Below, piece by piece: positions 56,850 through 64,000 of a DNA stretch of 64,000 bases. How positions within the stretch are numbered: position 1 is the first letter of the stretch; every line of letters starts with the position of its first letter. Below the pieces are notes generated by a model. It was given only the letters and a program-made list of their open reading frames with translations, did not search any database and was not told the origin of the DNA. The translations under genes were made by a program, and so were the position numbers. Origin of the DNA: Macrostomum hystrix. Its lineage: Eukaryota; Platyhelminthes; Macrostomidae. The stretch spans positions 1,552,501-1,616,500 of the forward strand of contig CATNEN010000009.1 in NCBI GenBank assembly GCA_950097015.1, written 5' to 3'.

Positions 56850-57595
56850 GGCTTTGAGTAAATGGGTAGATGTGTTTAATAAGTTAGTAGATAGGTAGGG
56901 AGGTTGTGGCTGTCCGGTAGATAGGCAGGTAAGGTATATTGCTTCTATTGGGTAGATAGGTAGGTAGATTGTAGCTGTTGCATGGGAGATATGTAGGTAG
57001 CAGGTATGTTGTGACTGTTGGGTAGATAGGTTGGTGGTTGGCTGTTGCTGTGGGATATAGATAGATAGGTAGGTTATAGGTAGGTAGTGGCTGTCGGGTA
57101 GTTACGCTCGTAAGTAGGTAGATATGTTGTGGCTGTTGGGTAGATAGGTCGGTAGATAGTTGTGGCTGTCGGGTAGATAGGTAGTTAGATATGTTGTGGC
57201 TGTCGGGTAGATAGGTAGGTAGATAAGTTGTGGCTGTTGGGTAGATAGTTAGGTAGATAATTTGTGGCTGTTGGGTAGATAGGTAGGTAGATAAGTTGTG
57301 GCTGTTGGGTAGATAGGTAGTTAGATAAGTTGTGGCTGTTGGGTAGATCGGTAGTTAGATATGTTGTGGCTGTCGGGTAGATAGGTAGGTAGATAAGTTG
57401 TGGCTGTTGGGTAGATAGGTAGGTAGATAATTTGTGGCTGTTGGGTAGATAGGTAGGTAGATAAGTTGTGGCTGTTGGGTAGATAGGTAGTTAGATATGT
57501 TGTGGCTGTCGGGTAGATAGGTAGGTAGATAAGTTGTGGCTGTTGGGTAGATCGGTAGGTAGATAAGTTGTGGCTGTTGGGTAGATATGTTGATA
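56850..57595. repeat. 34-bp minisatellite (GGTAGATAGGTAGGTAGATA type)
   Basis: Units of about 34 bp combine GTTGTGGCTGTTGGGTAGAT with AGGTAGGTAGATAA. The left part is diverged and irregular; the right part (57120-57590) is regular. It is non-coding. Confidence 0.92.
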
Positions 57596-58209
57596 ATTTT
57601 ATTGGCTGAAAGTAGATTGTGCCAGTTGAATCACTAATCACACGCTCGGATTTGAGGAAGCCCGAAATCCATTATTCGTTTTGTATATTTTGCCTCATCC
57701 AAAAGTGATCAGAGGGAAATGAAATGTGATAAGAAAACACCCGCGAGCCCACTGGACTGTTTTAAGGTGATAAAGGCGCGTCAGTTACTGCCGCATGCAA
57801 ATGATTTTAGGAGAGCAAATGACTGCAAATGACTGTCAACGCGCGCGAACATTCGCTATGAATAGTGACGGATTAAGCGAGGGCCGTCATTTTAGCTGTT
57901 ACGTAATCACTCCGACCTGATCAATCCTGTCTATTGCGTCAGGACAGCATGGCTCAGGATAGCATGGGCCAGGATAGCAAGGGTCAGGATGGCATGGGTC
58001 AGGATTGCATGGGTAGGGATAACGGATCAGGATATGTGGGTCAGGATATTATGTGTTAGGATATTGTGGGTCAGGATAACATGTGTAATATCATTGTGCC
58101 CCGCATTTTAATCCACCACACAATTCGTCCCTTCACCGACGGAATAAATTTGGAATCAGTTAGTCGCGGGTCAGTCGCGGGTCAGTCGCGGGTCAGTCGC
58201 GCTGGCGCA
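57596..58209. other. 3' flank of the secreted peptide gene
   Basis: Unique sequence to about 57940, then diverged GGTCAGGATAGCATGGG units (57940-58085) of the same family as the array in the gene's intron, and a short GGGTCAGTCGC repeat (58165-58200) just beyond the stop codon. Confidence 0.6.
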
Positions 58210-59544
58210 TCACACGTCAACGCTGCACGGCCTTGGCCTCACACAGTTGTCGGGGTCGCAGGTGAAGTCGCTGGAGCAGCTGGCGCAGCTCCTTGAAGCG
58301 CCGCTGCTAGAGTACTCGTAGTCGCCACCGTCGGGATCGACGCCGCGGGACTCGCTGCCGCCCGAGCAGACGCGGCAGATGGTGCAGGTCTGGGTGCACT
58401 GCAGCCGGCTGCCCACCCGGGTGCAGCTGTGCGACGTTTGGCAGTTGGCGATCCTCTTGCACCTGAGGAATGGGTCAGGATGGATTTTGCGTCAGGATGG
58501 AGTTTGGGTCAGGATGGAGTTTGGGTCAGGATGGAGTTTGGGTCAGGATGGGGTTTGGGTCAGGATGGAGTTTTGGTCCGGATGGAGTTTGGGTCAGGAT
58601 GGAATTTGGGTCAGGTTAGCATGGGTCAGGATAGCATGGGTCAGGATAGCATGGGTCAGGATAGCATGGGTCAGGATAGCATGGGTCAGGATAGCATGGG
58701 TCAGGATAGCATGGGTCAGGATAGCATGGGTCAGGATAGCATGGGTCAGGATAGAATGAGTCAGGATGGAGTTTGGGTCAGGATGGAGTATGGGTCAGGA
58801 TGGAGTTTTGGTCGGGATGGAGTTTTGGTCAGGATGGAATTTGGGTCAGGTTAGCATGGGTCAGGATAGCATGGGTCAGGATAGCATGGGTCAGGATAGC
58901 ATGTGTCAGGATAGCATGGGTCAGGACAGCATGGGTCAGGATAGCATGGGTCAGGACAGCATGGGTCAGGATAGCATGGGTCAGGATAGCATGTGTCAGG
59001 ATAGCATGGGTCAGGATAGCATGGGTCAGGACAGCATGTGTCAGGATAGCATGGGTCAGGATAGCATGGGTCAGGATAGCATGGGTCAGGATAGCATGTG
59101 TCAGGACAGCATGGGTCAGGATAGCATGGGTCAGGACAGCATGTGTCAGGACAGCATGTGTCAGGACAGCATGTGTCAGGACAGCATGTGTCAGGATAGC
59201 ATGTGTCAGGACAGCATGGGTCAGGACAGCATGTGTCAGGATAGCATGGGTCAGGACAGCATGTGTCAGGACAGCATGTGTCAGGACAGCATGTGTCAGG
59301 ACAGCATGTGTCAGGATAGCATGTGTCAGGACAGCATGGGTCAGGACAGCATGTGTCAGGATAGCATGGGTCAGGACAGCATGGGTCAGTATAGCATGGG
59401 TCAGGATAGCATGTGTCAGGATAGCATGTGTCAGGATATATCGAACAGTTAGCAAAGCCAAGACACTCACTCTGGCTCAGCGGTCACGAAGGCCATAACG
59501 GTGATGAGGAGGCAGAGCATGGCCAGGGTCTTTGAGACGCCCAT
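58210..59544 (-). CDS. Small secreted cysteine-rich protein (12 Cys), 2 exons
   Basis: Minus-strand exons 59471-59544 and 58210-58462; the phase is consistent (donor GA|GTGAGT, acceptor CCTCAG|G) and the product is 108 aa. Exon 1 is almost exactly a signal peptide (MGVSKTLAMLCLLITVMAFV, then TAEP), with cleavage probably near VTA|EP. The mature part has 12 Cys, an even number compatible with six disulfides, arranged in two clusters: CKRIANC ... CTQTCTICRVC, then, after an acidic Tyr/Gly/Ser loop, CASC ... CDPDNC ... C. There are no membrane helices. It could be a defence, mucus or signalling peptide; the family was not recognised. The intron is a minisatellite. No clear poly(A) signal is visible. 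Confidence 0.75.
58485..59445. repeat. 15-bp GGGTCAGGATAGCAT minisatellite in the secreted-peptide intron
   Basis: About 60 units of 15 bp, with GGATGGAGTTTGGGTCA spacers at 58490-58610 and 58765-58850 and a GTGTCAGGACAGCAT subfamily dominating the right half. It occupies almost the whole intron between 58463 and 59470. Long pseudo-ORFs arise in several frames. Confidence 0.95.
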
Positions 59545-60060
59545 TGCTGCTGTTGTTGTTGCCAATATCGAAGGAAAATTGGCGATTGAAGTTGCTTGCA
59601 AGTTTGCCTTTCTGGAAATTTCTTTTTCTACCAAACGGGTCGCTACTCGGACAGCGCGAGACAAATTTCCTGTTTTGAGTCGGCTGAGCTCAAGAAAATA
59701 GACTCACTCGATTGTCTCAGGGCAAACCGGGTTTTATGCTGCTGCAATGTGGGCCAGCCAACCCTTTCTCAAATTGCCATTGTAGAGTTTTTCATTCTTC
59801 TGCTCAATTGGCCAGTTCTGCCATTGAGCTGGCCCAGTGTTTAGCGAGCCCCACAAGCCAGCACTCCAGCCAGCTGGTAATGGCCCAGTGTCAACTGTAG
59901 CCTAAGTGCTCATCCATATTGACATTATTCAAATAATAGTATTGTCTAGAGTAGCTTTTTGAGTTTGAGTCATGCGACAACTGGACTGGCTTGACTGAAA
60001 CTATGGGCAATGCTATTGAATAATAGATAGTAAATAATAGATAATGATAGATGCGTATGT
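59545..60060. other. Region upstream of the secreted peptide gene
   Basis: This unique sequence should carry the promoter of the minus-strand gene starting at 59544. No TATA box or other gene could be supported. Confidence 0.45.
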
Positions 60061-60061
60061 G

Positions 60062-60850
60062 GCATGGAAGCAGAGGGAATGGAAGCAGAGGGAATGGAAG
60101 CAGAGGGAATGGAAGCAGAGGGAATGGAAGCAGAGGGAATGGAAGCAGAGGGAATGGAAGCAGAGGGAATGGAAGCAGAGGGTATGTAAGCAGAAGGCAT
60201 GGAAGCAGAGGGCATGGAAGCAGAGGGCATGGAAGCAGAGGGAATGGAAGCAGAGGGTATGGAAGCAGAAGGCATGGAAGCAGAGGGCATGGAAGCAGAG
60301 GGTATGGAAGCAGAGGGCATGGAAGCAGAGGGCATGGAAGCAGAGGGCATGGAAGCAGAGGGCATGGAAGCAGAGGGAATTGAAGCAGAGGGAATGGAAG
60401 CAGAGGGAATGGAAGCAGAGGGAATGGAAGCAGAGGGAATGGAAGCAGAGGGTATGTAAGCAGAAGGCATGGAAGCAGAGGGCATGGAAGCAGAGGGCAT
60501 GGAAGCAGAGGGAATGGAAGCAGAGGGTATGGAAGCAGAAGGCATGGAAGCAGAGGGCATGGAAGCAGAGGGTATGGAAGCAGAGGGCATGGAAGCAGAG
60601 GGCATGGAAGCAGAGGGCATGGAAGCAGAGGGCATGGAAGCAGAGGGAATTGAAGCAGAGGGCATGGAAGCAGAGGGCATGGAAGCAGAGGGCATGGAAG
60701 CAGAGGGAATTGAAGCAGAGGGCATGGAAGCAGAGGGCATCGAAGCAGAGGGCATGGAAGCAGAGGGCATGGAAGCAGAGGGCATGGAAGCAGAGGGCAT
60801 GGAAGCAGAGGGCATGGAAGCAGAGGGAATGGAAGCAGAGGGCATGGGAT
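60062..60850. repeat. 15-bp GGCATGGAAGCAGAG satellite
   Basis: About 52 units of 15 bp. A 270-bp block (18 units) starting with the unique GGTATGTAAGCAGAAGG variant at 60181 is repeated at 60451 with the same order of internal variants. Frames on both strands are open through the array and are not genes. Confidence 0.96.
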
Positions 60851-61305
60851 TCTAAGCGGCAAAGAGATGTGAATAGATCAGAAACTCTAGCGAAAGTGCA
60901 CAGATCTGTTTGCCTGGCAGATGCAGTACGGCAATGTACTTAAATTCTATCGTCTATGTGAAGCAGATTGAGAGAGTACGGTGACACTGGTAATCATGGC
61001 TCAATGTACTCAACGCCGCTTCTAATTGCTTGGTTTCTAAGAAAACTAGCCCAACCTACCCCTGTGTGCGCATCTGTCAGGACAGAAAAAGATAGTGTAC
61101 ATTGTCACCCAGCCGCCCACCCCACCCACCCACAAAGTATACTTGCACACTGCACGCTTAAAATTGGGCTGCATCAGCTGTACTGTTGAACTATCCTGGC
61201 TCTGAACATTATTTTTGCTGTTGATGTACAGAGTATTATACGTTTAATAATATAAGTCTGTCTTTCACTTTCTGAAGCACTACAATTCATAGACACGAAA
61301 GAGAA
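60851..61305. other. Intergenic, upstream of DIS3L2
   Basis: Unique sequence with a CCACCCACCC run near 61120; it presumably holds the DIS3L2 promoter. No other gene is supported. Confidence 0.45.
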
Positions 61306-64000
61306 ATGCGTTCGCGTGGTCCACCTCAGCAACAACCCCGGGGGCAACGTCCCCACCACCAGCAGCAGCACCAGCAGCACCAGCAAAGGTTCGATGACTA
61401 CTGGACTCAAGAGGTGAGAAGTTTTGAACGAAAAGTATTTTATCTTGTCCTGTCTCTTGTCCCATTCATTGGCGTCGACCTCAGTCTTTATTATTATTAT
61501 TATTAAATTATTATTATATAAATGCACATGCTTAACGTGATCATCTTTTGAAATAAAACATGATTGTTAATTATAGGTAATTATGTGATTTAGTTCAATA
61601 TTAGACGAACGTAAGGAAAGTGGGACTGTACTCGTAAAAAAGCATTAATCGGATGGATCGAGTTACTCGAAAAAATGCGTAAAAACGAACCAGGTGCGCA
61701 CATTGTTGCTTTAATTCTTGATATTGTTTGGCATTAAAAATTTCCTTACTCTTTCTAGGGCAGCTGCAGTCTCGCAATCTCTGTTAAGTCTTCTATGTAC
61801 TTTGCTAGCTTTCCTGGTACCTTAGATTTTTTCTTGCACCATTAAAAAAGGGCTTTTGTCTTCAGCTGTGAGACTAGGAAAGTTCTTTACAATGTCCTCA
61901 ACGAAATTTTCCCTGACCGCCTTATAAGGATCCCAGTTGCACCGGAAAAGAAAATGCACTTAATTTTCTACCTAGCGCAAATTCTGTTTTCATAAGGGAT
62001 TTTCGGCGAACAGAATGAATCGTTTCGCAAACCAGTCTGTGATTTCCTAGACGAAAATTTCAGTGTGCGCCTGTGTTCCGGGTTTGAGACATTGGATAGA
62101 TATTTGTCATGGCACTGAGCAGGCAGCAATGAGAATTCAGCATCCACCCCGCTCGCCATGCAGCAGGTGGCTCGGGGCCTGTCGGCGGGCCACCTGCTTG
62201 TTGGCCAGCTCCGCATCAGCAGGCGGAACAATGAACTGGCCTTCGTGGATCATCCCGACGGTGACGCCGACTTGATGATCAGCGGTCTCATCGATCGCAA
62301 TCGAGCCCTCAACGATGACGAGGTGGCCGTGCTAATTAAACCGGTGAGCAGCCGGTTGAGTCTAGACTCAAATTCAATTAAGGCACTTAATTTTGGCTAA
62401 TCAGCGCGTGCCTTGACATTAGACAGTTGTGTAGAAGAAAAATACACACTTGACCTGAATCGCATGTGAGTTTGAGCATGGGCAAACTCAGATTCACAAG
62501 CCCATTACGATCCCCCTGTCTCATCTCTCCCCTGCTTAATCTCTCTTCTGTCACAAATTTGGCTGGACCTCAACCGTGAACAATGTCTCTATAGCGCAAT
62601 GCCCACTCCAGGTCGGTCTCTGGCGAGTGCTGGGTTTCCGCGGCCCCGCCACCGCCAACGCCGAGGCTGAGGAGCCGCCCACTGTGTCATCGGTCCTCAG
62701 CTCCGGGCAGGCGGTCTTCGCCGACCTCTTTCCTGGAACGAATTTCGACGAGTCGACTGTTGCGAGGCTCCTGAAATCGAACGCGGATCCATGCCGACCC
62801 CTGCCGATGGACCGGGTTCAGCGGGTGGGGCAGGTGGTGGCCATTGTGCGCCACTTGGCCAGTCGAAACTTTGTTGGTCGTGTGAAGCCCCGGCCTGGCC
62901 AGGTGAGAGTGAAGCCTTGATATGTCGCATCAGCTTTGAGTCCATCCTCAGATAAGGGCCTTTGAGCAACCATTCTCATTCTCATTCTCATGCTCATGCT
63001 CATGCTCATGCTCATGCTCATGCTCATGCCACCTTGCAGCAGAACATGGACATCTTTGAGCCGTCGGACATTCGCCAGCCGCGCTGCAACGTGCCGCGGG
63101 CGGAGCTGGAAGTTTTCCAACGCCAGCCGACCGACCTCCGCCGGACGCTGTTCGTTGCCGAGCTGACAAGCTGGGCGCCGAGCTTCTTCATGCCGAAGGC
63201 GCGGCTCTGCCGGAAGCTGGGCGAGCGCCAGGCGGCCCGCATCGACCTGGAGCTGGAGACGCGAGTGCTGCTGGAGGATCTCGGCATCGAGTCCGAAGAT
63301 CCAACTGCCGACGACTGGATTGACGATGCCGAGGTCGGCAGCGGGCTGTCGAGCTGTCGATGGGATTTTCGCGACCCGTCGCGCTACTGCCTGTTCACGG
63401 TGGACAAGGAGCTGGCCCAGGACTTGGACGATGCCGTGCACTACCGAGCTCTTGAGGGCGGACTCTGTGAGGTTCGCGCCAATGTCCTCTTGGGGCGTGA
63501 TATTAAAGTCAGGGCAGATGTACACACCTGTGCGAGCGAGTGCCTGCGTACAGTATCTGTGTGCGTGTGTGCTCAGGAGTCAGCGGAAAGGGCAGAGTTG
63601 CCTCCTCGGTGGCTGCAGGTCTAGTGTCACCAAATGATGTGCCATTGCCAACAGCCCGCCTGGTTTGGGCGCTGAGTTTAGATGCTGAGGTGGTCTGTTT
63701 ACATGAACAGGTTGACAACTGCCCCGGCTGCAAAATGATTCATTTTAACTGCAGGTGGGCGTGCACATCTCGGACGTGTCGCATTATGTTCGCCCGGGGA
63801 CTCAAATCGATTCAGCAGCCCGAGCGCGCGCCGCCACCACCTACCTGGTGCAGCGCTCCTGCAACATGCTGCCGCAGCACCTGTGCGAGGACATCTGCTC
63901 GCTGAAGCCGCGCCGGGATCGCCTGGCTTTCAGTGTGGTCTGGACAATGGACCCCGATACTGGCGACGTGAAATCCACCAAGTTCGGAAAATCGATTATC
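61306..64000 (+). CDS. DIS3L2: DIS3-like exonuclease 2 (DIS3L2), 5' part, cut by window edge
   Basis: DIS3L2 is a cytoplasmic 3'-5' exoribonuclease of the RNase II/RNB family that degrades oligouridylated RNAs. Exons are 61306-61413, 62164-62343, 62612-62902, 63040-63471 and 63755 to the window end, all phase 0, giving 419 aa so far. The N-terminus is His/Gln-rich and ends FDDYWTQE, the conserved motif before the first cold-shock domain (LLVGQLRISRRN; NRALNDDEVAVLIKP). CSD2 contains VVAIVRHLASRNFVGRVKP. The RNB domain begins RDPSRYCLFTVDKELAQD, followed by LDDAVHY, with the catalytic aspartates, and continues VGVHISDVSHYVRPG. The exon 2 acceptor was chosen at 62163 (ATGCAG|CAG) because it restores family spacing; 62166 or 62133 are alternatives. 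The donor at 63472 (GTTCGC) is weak. No PIN domain precedes the cold-shock domains, which separates it from DIS3. Confidence 0.9.
61414..62163 (+). other. DIS3L2 intron 1
   Basis: Donor GTGAGA after 61413. It holds a TTA/ATT microsatellite (about 61486-61512) and otherwise unique AT-rich sequence. Confidence 0.6.
62966..63028. repeat. Hexanucleotide (CTCATG)n/(CTCATT)n microsatellite in DIS3L2 intron 3
   Basis: About ten six-base units, first CTCATT and then CTCATG, end about ten bases before the acceptor at 63039 and extend in frame as a His/Ala pseudo-coding run. Confidence 0.9.

Noticed and set aside
58379-59498. Repeat-only frames encoding 5-residue units
   Set aside because: They lie in the intron of the minus-strand secreted peptide gene and are produced by the 15-bp unit.
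60044-60943. Several overlapping 86-323-codon frames in the 15-bp array
   Set aside because: Shadows of a 15-bp repeat open in many frames at once; no flanking coding features.

Overview
The window is animal nuclear DNA. Most genes are split by GT-AG introns, and the recognisable products are conserved metazoan proteins: a Golgi glycoprotein (GLG1), the oligosaccharyltransferase subunit OSTC, a hippocalcin/visinin-type neuronal calcium sensor and the exonuclease DIS3L2. It also holds dead non-LTR retrotransposon fragments and a short internal tract of the animal telomere repeat. About a quarter of the window is tandem minisatellite. A lophotrochozoan, possibly a free-living flatworm, would fit, but the species cannot be fixed from the sequence alone.

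Layout. 1-1494: two minisatellites. 1495-10591 (minus): complete ten-exon GLG1, in which seven of nine introns are built from a different minisatellite each. 11245-12671 (plus): OSTC in four exons, head to head with GLG1. 13599-15398 (minus): a single-exon acidic protein with a PP1-type RVSF motif. 16130-16560: a 42-bp array. 17544-19215 (plus): the neuronal calcium sensor in two exons. 19750-22340: a 26-bp satellite. 27247-49378 (plus): three tandem paralogues with an N-terminal HEPN-like domain, TPRs and Sel1 repeats, two of which end in a MYND zinc finger. Between them lie a 3.9-kb 21-bp satellite, inverted-repeat elements and LINE remnants. 51990-54438 (plus): a probably myristoylated polyQ/proline-rich protein. 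55211-56545 (plus): an unrecognised single-exon protein followed 26 bp later by a telomeric tract. 58210-59544 (minus): a small secreted 12-cysteine protein. 61306-64000 (plus): the 5' part of DIS3L2, cut by the window edge.

How genes relate. GLG1 and OSTC are both secretory-pathway genes and share a 653-bp divergent promoter region with two CACGTG motifs. The most unusual system is the HEPN-TPR-Sel1-MYND cluster. The three paralogues share an almost identical TPR block that looks gene-converted. The HEPN R-N-x(3)-H motif survives only in the middle copy, which has lost the MYND finger; the outer two keep MYND but have lost the motif. This resembles an RNase/effector scaffold split between duplicates.

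Exon boundaries were assigned by eye from splice-site consensus, reading-frame phase and family resemblance. No alignment or database search was run.
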